64,000 bases of DNA from Littorina saxatilis (Eukaryota > Mollusca > Gastropoda > Littorinimorpha > Littorinidae): NCBI RefSeq assembly GCF_037325665.1, contig NC_090252.1, positions 21,485,799-21,549,798 on the forward strand, given 5' to 3'. The position numbers and the translations under genes are program-made. Below, piece by piece: positions 43,600 through 55,342 of this stretch (positions are counted from its first letter, which is position 1; every line of letters starts with the position of its first letter). The notes under the pieces are model-generated. The model was not told where the DNA came from and did not search any database. It saw only the letters and a program-made list of their open reading frames with translations.

Positions 43600-46500
43600 T
43601 TTTACTTATTTTTCTAATTGGAAGAGAATACAAATTATGCACTCTTTTCTGTTCAAATGGGTAGAGGGCGGGGGTAGTAAAAGGATCACAGTTCAAGATT
43701 TTGCGCGACAAGAGGTGTGTTTCTTTTATAAAGAGCAAAAACTCAACTTGGTATCTAACACTATTTCTGAACACTGTAACCACTTTAGCACTTTTTTTTT
43801 TTCTGTCTTCCAAACTTCTAATTCAGCTTCAAAAATGATTAAAAAAAAGGGTTTTTTTCTTCTGAAATCTACAGTTAAATCACTATTTTGGATATTCTAT
43901 TTTGCTTCCCTATTTATCTTCTTAAGTTTTTGATCATCTGATTACCTTGCTTTTCTATTTGGAAGATAATATGCACTCTTTTCTGAAAAATGGGTAGGGG
44001 GTGGGGGTAGTAAAAGCATCACAGTTCAAGATTTTGCGCGACAAGAGGTGTGTTTCTTTCAACTGTGATGAAGAGGAATAACTCAACTTGGTATCTAACA
44101 CTATTTCTGAACACTGTAACTACTGAAGCACTTTTAAAAATTTTTTCTGTCTTCTAAGCTTTAAATTTAGCTAATAAAATGAGTAAAAAAGTGGTTTTTT
44201 TTCAGAATTCACCAGTTAAATCACTCTGTTGGATGTTATTTTTTGCTTCCCTATTTCTGTTCTGAAGTTTTTGATCATCTGACTACCCTGCTTTTCTATT
44301 TGGAAGATAATATGCACTCTTTTCTGAAAAATGGTAAGGGGGTGGGGGTAGTAAAAGCAACACAGTTCAAAATTTTGCGCGTTAAGAGGTGTGTTTTTTT
44401 TTAAATTGGTAAAGAGGGATAACTCAACTTGGTATCTAACACTAGTTCTGAACACTGGAATCACTTTAACACTTTTAATTTATGTTTGTCTGTGTTCCAA
44501 GTTTCAAATTAAGCTTCAAAAATGGGTTAAAAAAATGTTTTTTTAATAATTCACAAGTTAAATCATTATGTTGGATGCTCTATTTTGCTTCCCTCTTTCT
44601 CTTCTTTAAGTTTTTGATCATCTTACTACCCTGCTTTTCTATTTGAAAGATAATATGCACTCTTTTCTGAAAAATGGGTAGGGGGTGGGGGTAGTAAAAG
44701 CATCACAGTTCAAGATTTTGCGCGACAAGAGGTGTGTTTCTTTTAACTGTGATGAAGAGGGATAACTCAACTTGGTACCAAACACTATTTCTGAACACTG
44801 TAACCACTTTGGCACTTTCATTTTTTTTCTCTCTGTCTTCCAAGCTTTAAAATTCAGCTAATAAAATGAGTAAAAAAGTGGGTTTTTTCAGAATTCACCA
44901 GTTAAATCACTATGTTGGATGTTCTATTTTGCTTCCCTATTTCTGTTCTGAAGTTTTTGATCATCTGACTACCCTGCTTTTCTATTTGGTAGATAATATG
45001 CACTCTTTTCTGAAAAAATGGGTAGGGGGTGGGGGAAGTAAAAGTATCACAGTTCAAGATTTTGGCCGACAAGAGGTGTATTTCTTTTAACAGTGGTAAA
45101 GAGGGATAACTCAACTTGGTATCTAACACTATTTCTGAACACTGTAATCACTTTAACACTTTTAATTTATGTTTGTTTGTGTTCCAAGTTTTAAATTAAG
45201 CTTCAAAAATGGGTAAAAAAAAATAGTTTTCTCATAATTCACAAGTTAAATCATTATGTTGGATGTTCTATTTTGCTTCCCTCTTTCTCTTCTTAAGTTT
45301 TTGATCATCTGACTACCCTGCTTTTCTTTTTGGAAGATAATATGCACTCTTTTCTGACAAATTGGAAGGGGGTGGGGGTAGTAAAAGCATCACAGTTCAA
45401 AATTTTGCCCGTTAAGAGGTGTATTTTTTTTAAATTGGTAAAGAGGGATAACTCAACTTGGTATCTAACACTATTTCTGAACACTGTAATCACTTTAACA
45501 CTTTTGATTTATGTTTGTCTGTGTTCCAAGTTTCAAATTAAGCTTCAAAAATGGGTAAAAAAAATGGTTTTTTAATAATTCACAAGTTAAATCATTATGT
45601 TGGATGTTCTATTTTGCTTCCCTCTTTCTCTTCTTTAAGTTTTTGATCATCTGACTACCCTGCTTTTCTATTTGAAAGATAATATGCACTCTTTTCTGAA
45701 AAATGGGTAGGGGGTGGGGGTAGTAAAAGCATCACAGTTCAAGATTTTGCGCGACAAGAGGTGTGTTTTTTTTAACTGTGATGAAGAGGGATAACTCAAC
45801 TTGGTATCAAACACTATTTCTGAACACTGTAACCACTTTAGCACTTTTAATTTTTTTTTTCTGTCTTCAGTTCCAAGCTTTAAATTAAGCTAATAAAATG
45901 AGTAAAAAAGTGGGTTTTTTTTAGAATTCACCAGTTAAATCACTATGTTGGATGTTCTATTTTGCTTCCCTATTTCTGTTCTTCAGTTTTTGATCATCTG
46001 ACTACCCTGCTTTTCTATTTGGTAGATAATAATTATGCACTCTTTTCTGAAAAAATGGGTAGGGGGTGGGGGAAGTAAAAGTATCACAATTCAAGATTTT
46101 GCGCGACAAGAGGTGTATTTCTTTTAACAGTGGTAAAGAGGGATAACTCAACTTGGTATCTAACACTATTTCTGAACACTGTAATCACTTTAACACTTTT
46201 AATATATGTTTGTCTGTGTTCCAAGTTTCAAATTAAGCTTCACAAATGGGTAAAAAAAATAGTTTTCTCATAATTCACAAGTTAAATCATTATGTTGGAT
46301 GTTCTATTTTGCTTCCCTCTTTCTCTTCTTAAGTTTTTGATCATCTGACTACCCTGCTTTTCTATTTGGAAGATAATATGCACTCTTTTCTGACAAATGG
46401 GAAGGGGGTGGGGGTAGTAAAAGCATCACAGTTCAAAATTTTGCGCGTTAAGAGGTGTATTTTTTTTTAAATTGGTAAAGAGGGATAACTCAACTTGGTA

Positions 46501-46700
46501 TCTAACACTATTTCTGAACACTGTAATCACTTTAACACTTTTAATCAATGTTTGTTGGTGTTCCATGCTTCAAATTGAGCTTCAAAATGGATACAAAAGG
46601 ATTTTTTTTCCGAATTCACAAGTAAAATCACTACGTTTAATGTTCTATTTTGCTTCCCTATTTCTCTTCTTCAGTTTGTGATCATCTGATTGTTATTTTG
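43600..46700. repeat. Satellite: nine units of about 345 bases with trimeric higher-order period
   Basis: Each unit contains ATGCACTCTTTTCTG, GGGGGTGGGGGTAGTAAAAG, TTCAAGATTTTGCGCGACAA, GATAACTCAACTTGGTATCT, TTCTGAACACTGTAA and GCTTCCCT(A/C)TTTCT. Units start near 43661, 43990, 44331, 44674, 45020, 45362, 45710, 46056 and 46400. Three subtypes differ after the TTGCGCG box (ACTGTGATGAAGAGG, ACAGTGGTAAAGAGGG, AATTGGTAAAGAGGG) and recur in the same order in the last six units, a higher-order period of about 1,037 bases. No coding capacity. Confidence 0.9.
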
Positions 46701-46924
46701 TTTACATTTTCACAATACAATATTGCAACTTATTCAGTAGTGTTTGCGTGAAAAAATCTGATACCTATGCTTAAACTTCAGTCGTTATCTTAAAATTTTG
46801 CGCGTTAAGCCCTTTATATTTTGTATTTTCCTGATAAAGCAAACATTGAACTAACAGAAAAAGTAACTTTTAAAACTACCTAATCACTTTGAAATTGGGC
46901 CTCCAAAGTGTTCTCCAGCCTTAA

Positions 46925-48889
46925 CAAGAAATATTCTAGGGCGCACTTTCACTTCTCAGTCAAAATTCAACTATACTCTGAAGAGTGATGCACGAGCATT
47001 TCACACGCTTGTCTATAAAAAAAAGAAGTTCTCAGCCAAATTACGAACTCAAACTGGTAATTTTTACATATAAATGTGTTAGTTGGTATTTTTTGATTAT
47101 CACAAAACAATTTGCGACTGCTTTGGCCGAGGATGCTGGTGACAGTATCATTATCATGAACCCTACCCTAAATCCAGTAAAGACGTCGTCCAAAATGTAG
47201 GTAAGCTTTGATTAAAAATAAATTCACACAAGACTAGTATTGTCGTCTGGCTTCAATTGAGATATTTTCGTCAAGTATGATGTCTTTACATAATATCTGT
47301 AAAATATTGTAGCCGTGTGGCGATTTCATGTACTGTTGTCCCTCTCTTTTACTCCCTGTCTATTATCTTCCCCTGACCTAAGTTGTGTCTCCCGCTATGT
47401 TTATTGTGTGTTGTAGCTAATTGTAGGTGTGTATGGAGGCTGGTTTCTTATTGGTTGATTGTTTGAACGGGTGCGCGCGTGAGTCAGAATAATAACGTGG
47501 GCTAGAAGAGTACCCGGTGTGATTTCGAAGTGTGAAGACGTGTCAGTGTGCGTATCTTGGATTGTGATGTTTTAGTTGTAGTTGAACGATGTTTGTGTTT
47601 CTGTAATAATCAATGCAAGTAGTGTAGTTTGGGCCATTATAACTGTATTTTGGCGAAGGAGTGATTCGAGGATTGTTTAGAGAGACTTTGTGTGTGTGTT
47701 CAGTTGAACAAACGTTTTAGAGCTGGGTTTATATCAGCGAAGTGACTTTCGACCGGGATCGTAATTCAAGTTCCGACGAGTTGTGTGCGGCTGTATATTG
47801 AGGAAGGAACTGTAAGTAGATATTGTTTCTTTGGTATTATTGTATTTGCTATGTTTAATCAGTTTTATGATGTGTTTTGAGCGTATGCTTGATGTTATGG
47901 CGTGTATGTATGTATGTATTTGTGTATGTATGTATGTATGTGTGTCAGCCATTTTCTTTCCCGCGACAGCTGAGAGTCTTTGTCCACGACGTAGCGTGCC
48001 TTGTGACGTCATAGCTAGAGTAACCTCCCCTTAGTAACTTGTAGTAGTAGTATGGACCTTGAAATTATCGGCCCTCGTCACGCTTCAATGCGTGCAGACG
48101 TGACGTGTCCTCGGAGATCTATTGTGTTGTAAAGGATAATAGGTCCTGTCTCCCAATCGCTCTCCCTCCCCCCTCCGTTCACTTGATATAGTAGGTTTAT
48201 TGTGGAATGTATGCATGGTTAGGATGCATTGGTATGAATGGTGCGTTTTTACTTGTTATGCCATGTACTTATATTATGTTTTCTTTTCTTTTCATGTGTC
48301 ATCAGACACTGCTTTCTGGTGTCTGCTTTCTGGTGTCTGCTTTCTGGTGTACGTTAATTAAAAGTCACGTTATTGCAACCTCTGTCTTGGCGTCTCATTT
48401 ATGCTTCCTGGCATATTTTCCCCCTTCCACTCCACCCTATCACATATGAAGGAATTTGAACTGTATACTATGTCACTACGACCTTCCAATCTTCCTAACC
48501 CCCAGCCGAGTAAAGCGTGCGAGACGTTTCCTGAAAAACTGTCGCTTTGTGGTGCGAGTTCAGTGTGACATGCTTTGTTTCCAGAACCTCATTTCTGACT
48601 TTCAAAGTTAATCCACATACATTTAGCAATGCACGAGCAAAATATGACAACTTAATGGTGCCTTTTGGTTTAATGCTATGGTATAAATGCTAGTGATAGT
48701 GTTTACAGCTTGAAACAAACAATAACAGAAGGGAGTAGTCTTCCCCAATCTGGTTCAGAGTATAATGTATTTCTATTTTAAGAGGTAGCATTATTTCTGA
48801 TAAGAGCTAGAGCCAATATAATGATGCTGAATATTTGAAAAATAAACTGTGTGACTCATCTGAGTAGCAGGAGAGCCTTCGTGATCGTC
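46925..48889. other. Intron, unrecognised
   Basis: 47300-47820 has few stops and more G/T than its surroundings and ends at GAACT/GTAAGTAGA, which looks like a donor on the plus strand; it could be a 5' untranslated exon or part of an unknown element. GTAT repeats at 47905-47945. TCTGGTGTCTGCTT is repeated three times at 48315-48350. Confidence 0.4.
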
Positions 48890-50110
48890 AGAGTAAGGCT
48901 TGCAGTCTTTAAGGCAATTCCTAGATGAACAATTTAACACTGCGTTCGTTTATTCGCCCGTTTCATATGCTAGAGCTTTGAAACTTCACACGCGTCTAGG
49001 GCTACATGAACGCTTTACAATACGTAAGTATAGTTGCATCTCGCATTATTTAAAGGTCACAACAAGGGCATTACCAGGCAAAAACGAGGAAAACCCGAGG
49101 GAAAGTACCATTTTCTGTAACTGTTTATAAGAAAGAGCTTTCAAATTCAATTGCTTTCTGGGATTAGCGCATCTCTAGGTATGACAATCATCCGATTATT
49201 AGACATCAATTGTGGAGGTCACGACAAGGTCATTACCGGGTAAAAACGAGGGAAAACCATTTTCTGCAACTTGTGTGTAAGTAAACGCTTTCAAACTCCA
49301 TCTTCTTCTGGTATTGGCGCATCTCTAGAGGCATGACAATCATCTGATTAACAGTCCTCAATTTTCAAGGTCACAACAAGGTCATTACCAGAGAGAATCG
49401 AGAGAAAACCGAGGGAAAAACATTTTCTTCAACTTTTTGTGTAAGTAAGATCTTATAAACTCCATCTTCTTGTGGGATTAGCGCTGATTTCAATAACCCT
49501 GAAGTCCGAGGAAAGTTTTCTTGACCCATGCCTAGTTTGAAGGTCATGACAGGGTCAAATTTACAAGTTTTCTATTTGTGTATATCTTTTAGGATCAAAT
49601 AAAATACTTTCTGGGCGTCGGCTATTTTCGAAGCTAATTATAAATTAAAGCTTTACACACGTCTTGGGATTTATGAGACATAACGCAAATATTGTTGACT
49701 CTCGTAATATTTAAAGGTCACACAACAAGGTTATCACCAGGTAAAAACGAGGAAAAACCGAGGGAAAGTACCAATTTCTGCAACTGTTTGTAAGAATTAG
49801 CTTTCAAATTCAATTGTTTCCTGGGATTAGCGCATCTCTAGACATGACAATCATCTGATTAACAGTCATCAATTGTGGAGGTCACGACAAAGTCATCACT
49901 GGGTAAAAACGAGGGAAAACCAAGGGAAAATACCATTGTCTGCAACTTGTGTGTAAGTAAATGCTTTCAAGCTCTATCTTCTTCTGGTATTGGCGTATCT
50001 CTAGACATGACACTCATCTGATTAACAGTCCTCAATGTTCAAGGTCACAACAAGGTCATTACCAGATAAAACCGATGGAAAACCGAGGGAAAATATCCTT
50101 TTCTGCAACG
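48890..50110. repeat. Tandem repeat, about 165-base unit in a 660-base larger unit
   Basis: Repeated core GGTCAC(A/G)ACAAGGTCATTACC followed by GGTAAAAACGAGG(G)AAAACC, TTTTCTGCAACT and GGGATTAGCGCATCTCTAG. Cores begin near 49053, 49217, 49370, 49713, 49880 and 50040. Copies 49053 and 49713 match each other best, giving a larger period near 660. Units are diverged, so the array is not young. No gene is seen. Confidence 0.8.
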
Positions 50111-50981
50111 TTTTAATAAAACAAAACATCCGAGTGCATGCTAGCAACTAGAGAGCCAGAATTGAAGCACACACAATTATCTCAGGTTTTAACAAGTAAT
50201 TTGTTATAATAATAGTGTTATTTCTGAAATTAAATGACATTTTTCCTAGTTTACGTCTTAATTTCTTCTGTTACTCTTAGTGTCTACTTCTCTAAGGCCG
50301 AAATAAATCGTTGAAAGTGCCCAGAAGTTGTAATCACATTTGGAGAAATAACCTGGCTTTCACTGACATGTCTTTGCTCAAACTCAAGCGGCAGTTTTGA
50401 AAAAAGCAGGCGTGAAGGTAACAGGAGTAAATTTGCAAAAAAATCCCTTGCAACAAAGTTTTTGGTTTAACTTCAAAAGCTTAAAAATGACTAATGATGA
50501 TGTAAACTTTTTTTCAACATGCATCACAAAAAATGAAAAAGGGTGCTTATTTTGCGTCTGCAGTGCAATAAAACCTCATTTTTATCATGTTTGCAAAGCG
50601 AATTTGAAATTGATATTAACAGAATCAATATAACACATTTGGTAGAGTCCAAAAATGCAAAAACTCAAATCCAAAATGTGTGCGATGGTTCAGGTTTATT
50701 GCTGTTTTCTCTGTTCAGCCTCGGTACCGTTGCTATCCTTTCGTTGGAGCAGATCACATAGTTATGTGTCTTTTGAATCCCATCCACCACCACCTCCCCG
50801 TGTAAGACATTATGACACAGAAGCCTCGTCCGGGAATCCACATTTCTGGCAGGCTGTATAACCCCTGTTTTTATGCACCTTTACACACAAATCTCACTGG
50901 AAAGCCGCAAAAACAGCCCCAACATCAAAAGTAGTAATTTTAAAACAAAAATGTAATCCTAAAAGTGCATCGTTCCCGATC

Positions 50982-50984
<3 letters not shown>
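50111..50984. other. Intron, nothing recognised
   Basis: No element or exon identified between the tandem repeat and the GA run. Confidence 0.5.
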
Positions 50985-51059
<75 letters not shown>

Positions 51060-51083
51060 TAGAGTGAGAGAGAAAGAGAGAAA

Positions 51084-51138
<55 letters not shown>

Positions 51139-51149
51139 TGAGAGAGAGA

Positions 51150-51203
<54 letters not shown>

Positions 51204-51250
51204 TGGATTGTTTAATTGTATAACCAGTGGATTGGTTTTTAAAATGGTAA
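50985..51250. repeat. GA microsatellite with conserved 50-base flank
   Basis: (GA)n with A and T interruptions, 50985-51198, followed by GATTGTTTAATTGTATAACC-AGTGGATTGG and ATGGTAAAAAAA. The same flank, inverted, borders the CT run at 56459-56562, so microsatellite and flank belong to one mobile unit. Confidence 0.85.
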
Positions 51251-51339
51251 AAAAATATATATATATATAAACAAGAGGCGAAGCCTTCAAGGCTCACGTA
51301 AGAAATCGACAAACAGTAACACAAACTCAATCACTCCGT

Positions 51340-51478
<139 letters not shown>

Positions 51479-51623
51479 GCATAGGTGAAACTGTGCAAGA
51501 AAGCGAGACACTAGATCTAGATCTGTCTGTCTGCATGTAGCCTACTTACATGGACACGACCAGAGACTATAGAGTATACAGAGACGCTCCATACGGTGCT
51601 GAAAAAGTGAGACCGGAAGCCCA

Positions 51624-51802
51624 GTGGCGCCACCACGCGGAAACATGGAACCACCTACTTTCTCTTTCCACAGCAGTGGTGATATCGTGCTGCACAAGCA
51701 TGGTCGCGCCAACGCGAAAACGCAGTGGTGCATGGAGCATCAATGCTCAAACGCACATGCCAAAGGCTTGAGGATGTTCAAATTTCCCAAGGAAGAGAGT
51801 AG
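51624..51802 (+). CDS. THAP-like zinc-finger exon
   Basis: The frame ends with TQWCMEHQCSNAHAKGLRMF followed by KFPKEESR and a donor AG/GTGAGG. C-x4-C, a glycine-containing turn and F-x-FPK match the first half of a THAP DNA-binding domain (C2CH), which often ends its exon at this point. The second half (W, then C-x2-H) was not found downstream. A strong acceptor (CTCTTTCCACAG) at about 51657-51672 suggests that the true exon may begin there, in which case the upstream methionine at 51624 is not the start. It lies on the opposite strand in the host gene's largest intron. It may be a nested gene, or a remnant of a THAP-bearing (P-element type) transposon. Confidence 0.4.
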
Positions 51803-52319
51803 GTGAGGATTGTTTCTTCAATTTTTCTCTCGTTAAATGTTGGAAAATCAGTAAAAGTTGTAGCGTCGAACTGCGTGTAGATCTATTCTACCGGAACAGT
51901 GAAAACACACAATGTACACACTACAGCCTCAAACCAGTCCAAGCTGTGCATGTTGGTACTAGTTTCACATGTATAAGATTTATTTCTCCTCTACTTTATC
52001 TCATTTCGGCATGCCAAGTCTGGAACTGATAGACTGATCTAGTGGCAATACGGTCGGTGATCGATTAGGGTAGACATAACCATCTCGTTTGATTGACACG
52101 GCCGTCGCCGAGTTATAGAGTAGATCTACAACGGCTTGCAGCTGCGAACGTTAGTATCATTTATCATGATTAATATTTTGATTGTAAATGACGGGCGTGA
52201 ACATATATACAATGACATAATGACATTTGCACACAAATCAAATGAAATAAATCATAGTTCATACACGAACTAAGACATTACATTTCAAATAAAATATACC
52301 GTAGGCTTACATGAACTAA

Positions 52320-52624
52320 GACATAACAACACTACGTAGCCGAAATGCTTTGTACACCGTGATAAGCTGACAACTTTCGAACAATACCTTCATTCACAGA
52401 TGCCAAAAGCATAGAAAACTTGTGTAAACTTGGGTTTCTATAAAACTTAGCAGGAATAAACTGGCATCGCAAATCACGAAGTGCGGGGCAACAAAGCACA
52501 AAATAAAACTCATCTTCTTTACTTTCCCTGGAAAAAAGGGGCATAACAACATATCCGCATCGTATCTCTTATATCGATTAACGTGCACAAATAGTTCTGT
52601 TATTCCACCTCGGAATCTTGCCAT

Positions 52625-52625
<1 letters not shown>
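52320..52625 (-). pseudogene. LINE 3' fragment, C-terminal zinc-finger-like region
   Basis: In two frames of the minus strand: ARFRGGITELFVHVNRYKRY-DADMLLCPLFSRESKEDEFYFV-LCCPALRDLR... ending ...LSAYHGVQSISAT. This is the familiar end of LINE ORF2 proteins in molluscs (GxxELxxHxxRY...CPxC...EDExHFVLCCPxxxDLR). It has one frameshift near 52540, and a 70-base GA repeat adjoins the 5' side at 52629. The 3' untranslated sequence probably continues to about 52200. Confidence 0.7.

Positions 52626-52628
<3 letters not shown>

Positions 52629-52696
<68 letters not shown>
52629..52696. repeat. GA microsatellite
   Basis: Pure (GA)n of about 68 bases at the 5' side of the LINE fragment 52320-52625. 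Confidence 0.95.
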
Positions 52697-52699
<3 letters not shown>

Positions 52700-53364
52700 T
52701 CTGAACAAGAAAGAAGCAACTGAAAAGAAATAAGAAAATCATCGATCGATCAAGATTCTTTAAAGTCAGCCGGTTTGGTCACAAGAATTACAGTTTTCCT
52801 TTCATGATAACTTCTTAGCTCCGTGTAATTGACAACCCATTTCAGCTTCGATGTGCTGGGACGACACCAAATTGACTAAATGCCTTAGTTACCGATTTAA
52901 CCGGGAACTTTTTCGTTAAACGATTTAATCCTGACATATTTTCTCAGGCTTAACTGACCATGTATTCAGTATGTATTTGTATTTGATTAAAACACACAAA
53001 AATAACGACGGTTAGGTCGTGAAAAGAGACTGACTTGAATCATGTTTGCATAACTACAGCGATCCAGCGAATATTGCCCAAGAAAATGTGATTTAATTTT
53101 AATCTATACCATTTCTGCGGTGTTTTTATAGTCATTTAAAAAGGATGTTCACAAACAAACATATTTTTTCATCCAGTTACTTTTTGCAGCACTGTCAGCC
53201 GGACAGAACAGACAGTATGTTAATATAACCGTGATATAAACACAGCCGACAGCAGCCGCGAAACGCGAGTTTCCTTGTGCGGCAGGGTGTGGCTCTTTTC
53301 CCGCGCTGGGCTGGCCGGTCTCAATTTCGTACCGCAGCGCAAAGAAGAATGACGCGTCTCTGTA

Positions 53365-53836
53365 TCTCTATATATATACGACTAGTGTCTGTCTGTCTGT
53401 CTGTCTGTCTGTTCGCGATGCACGGCCAAAGTTCTCGGTGGATCTTTTTCAAATTAGGACACCGTATTCAGCTACACCCCGGACACAACCTCATCGATGA
53501 GATATTTCAACACGTGCTCTCAGCGCGCAGCTGAACCGATTTTGTTTTTGTTTTTCCAGCGTCACTACCAGTAACTCTTCCTTATCTTCTCCAGTGTTTT
53601 CAGCCGCGATTATCTCCCTTCCTCCGTGTGGCGTCAATCCATATTCCCGTTACTACGTTATTTTTTTTTAGAAGGTCACTGCACGTTACTATTTTTAAAA
53701 GGTCTCCAGTGTTTTGCGCGTTTATCTCCTTTCCTTCGTGCGCCGGCGAAGCCGGCGTAGTCCCAGGCGCAGCCTGGTATTCGGCTCTACTTCTTCCCGG
53801 CGAAGCCGGTACCCGGCAAAGCGGGTAATCATCTAG
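53365..53836 (+). mobile_element. Non-autonomous Helitron, 472 bases
   Basis: It starts TCTCTATATATATACGACTA (5'-TC) followed by a GTCT repeat and ends with GCCGG-type hairpins and CCCGGCAAAGCGGGTAATC-AT-CTAG (CTRR end), and is inserted between A and T. The ends are proven by an unfilled copy of the same target at 51546-51592 on the other strand, which reads straight through CTCTGTA/TACTCTATAG. No Rep/helicase gene. Repeated GGCGAAGCCGG motifs near the 3' end (53740-53825) are typical of this element in molluscs, as far as I recall. Confidence 0.85.
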
Positions 53837-54225
53837 TACTCTATAGTCTCTGACACGACTGCCAAATTAATAGTCTCGGCCCGCTCAAAATAACAATCAC
53901 CGAGACTTTCAGTAATTCCATCGCGTGACGTCTAACCCTCGTACGTCATAATGTGACGTCAATGTAATATGACGTCTTCAAATGTTAAAGTTTCTACCAC
54001 AGACATGCATACATACATACATACGCACGCACAGACAGACAAAAGTTAGCATCGCATAGGCTACACTTCGTGAGCCAAAAAGCAGCATTTGACGTAATCA
54101 AATCAAAAGTATATACATGGGATATTACACTGACGTGGTCGTTGATCGTAACAATTTTGGACAGATGCCTGCTAATAAAGTCAGCATACAGGCACACTCA
54201 CACACGCACACGCACACGCACCCCC

Positions 54226-55292
54226 CGCGGGTTAGGGGGAAGAATTTACCCGATGCTCCCCAGCATGTCGTAAGAGGCGACTAACGGATTCTGTTTCTCC
54301 TTTTACCCTTGTTAAGTGTTTCTTGTATAGAATATAGTCAATGTTTGTACAGATTTTAGTAAAGCAGTATTTAAGTGTGACAGGGGAGGCTACCGCTCCT
54401 TTTACAGCAGACTCTGCACCCGAGTTGTTGGCCTTTAAAGTCAACACCCGTGGTTTGTGGAAATCTGTTTGTGATAGGGTGTGGTAGTTTCCGATTGTCT
54501 GTATGTTCATGGAAACCTTCGGGTTTGCATAACAGTTTTTATAGGGCTAAGAAATTAGCCCTAACATTTTCAAACCTGTTTGATTGCACTTCGCTTCCCG
54601 AGGTGATCGTAGTGTTTCGGCACACGGTTACATCTGGCGCTTGCGAGCAGGGATGGGACTCGGCATGATATGTTCAGGTAATGGCATAATATGACCACTG
54701 AACATGTTCGTGCTGTTCCCATTCTGCGAACTTGGGATGGACAGTGGTCTCCCGGTTCGGAACTTCGGGACGAAGTTCATTTCAAACGGGGGCGATTGTG
54801 ACAGGGGAGGCTACCGCTCCTTTCACAGCAGACTCTGCACCCGAGTTGTTGGCCTTTAAAGTCAACACCCGTGGTTCGTGGAAATATGTTTGTGATAGGG
54901 TGTGGTAGTTTCCGATTGTCTGTATGTTCATGGAAACCTTCGGGTTTGCATAACAGTTTTTATAGGGCTAAGAAATTAGCCCTAACATTTTCAAACCTGT
55001 TTGATTGCACTTCGCTTTCCGAGGTGATCGTATTGTTTCGGCACACGGTTACATAAGAAATGTTAAGTCCTTTGTACTGGAAACTTGCATTCTCCCAGTA
55101 AGGCCATATATTGTATTACATTGCAAGCCCCTGGAGCAATTTTTTTATTAGTGCTTTTGTGAACAAGAAACAATTAACAAGTGGCTCTATCCCATCCACC
55201 CGCCCCCCCCCCCCCCCCTTTCCCCGTCGCGATATAACCTTCGTGGTTGAAAACGATGTTAAACACCAAATAAAGAAAGAAAGAAAAAAGAA
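54226..55292 (+). mobile_element. SINE (GTTTAACGTC-tail type), split by the TRIM element
   Basis: 54226-54375 and 55054-55292 together match the reverse complement of the SINE at 9022-9393: head GCGGGTTAGGGGGAAGAATT, middle with TACTGGAAAC and CCCAGTAAGG, tail TCGCGATATAACCTTCGTGG and GTTAAACACCAAATAAAGAA, ending in an AAAG repeat. The tail is followed by an AC microsatellite. The break lies exactly at the TRIM ends. Confidence 0.82.
54376..55053. mobile_element. Miniature LTR retrotransposon (TRIM type), fossil
   Basis: Two direct repeats of 257 bases (54376-54632 and 54797-55053), starting TGTGACAGGGGAGG and ending GGTTACA, flank only 164 bases. The internal part begins TCTGGCGCTTGCGAGCAGGG, in the place of a tRNA primer site, and ends with a purine-rich tract (AAACGGGGGCGAT) just before the second repeat. 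Flanking target duplication TAAG (54372-54375, 55054-55057). There is no coding capacity, so it must have moved with help from another LTR element; Gypsy-like by its tract, but not proven. The two repeats are nearly identical, which suggests a young insertion. It sits inside a SINE. Confidence 0.85.
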
Positions 55293-55297
55293 ACACG

Positions 55298-55342
<45 letters not shown>

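Larger units (their letters stand above)
41665..46920. mobile_element. Possible TTAA-flanked inverted-repeat element carrying a satellite
   Basis: The left end is TTAA (41661-41664) followed by GGCTGGAGCACACTTTGGA; the right end is the complement with one mismatch, followed by TTAA (46921-46924). TTAA duplication is the mark of piggyBac-type transposition. The roughly 5.26 kb between holds no transposase: a duplicated segment (42105-42420), a GT run, unrecognised sequence and the satellite block 43600-46700. The inverted ends are only about 19 bases, so chance or satellite-border effects cannot be fully excluded. Confidence 0.55.
51803..53364. other. Sequence between THAP-like exon and Helitron
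   Basis: Contains the LINE 3' fragment and a GA run. 53285-53364 shares GGTCTCA.TTT.. and CGTCTCTGTA with the complement of 51592-51640, i.e. both belong to copies of one short repeat into which the Helitron jumped. Confidence 0.5.

Noticed and set aside
48890-50110. A CRISPR-like array
   Set aside because: The spacing is regular, but units are long, diverged and contiguous, and the genome is eukaryotic; it is an ordinary tandem repeat.
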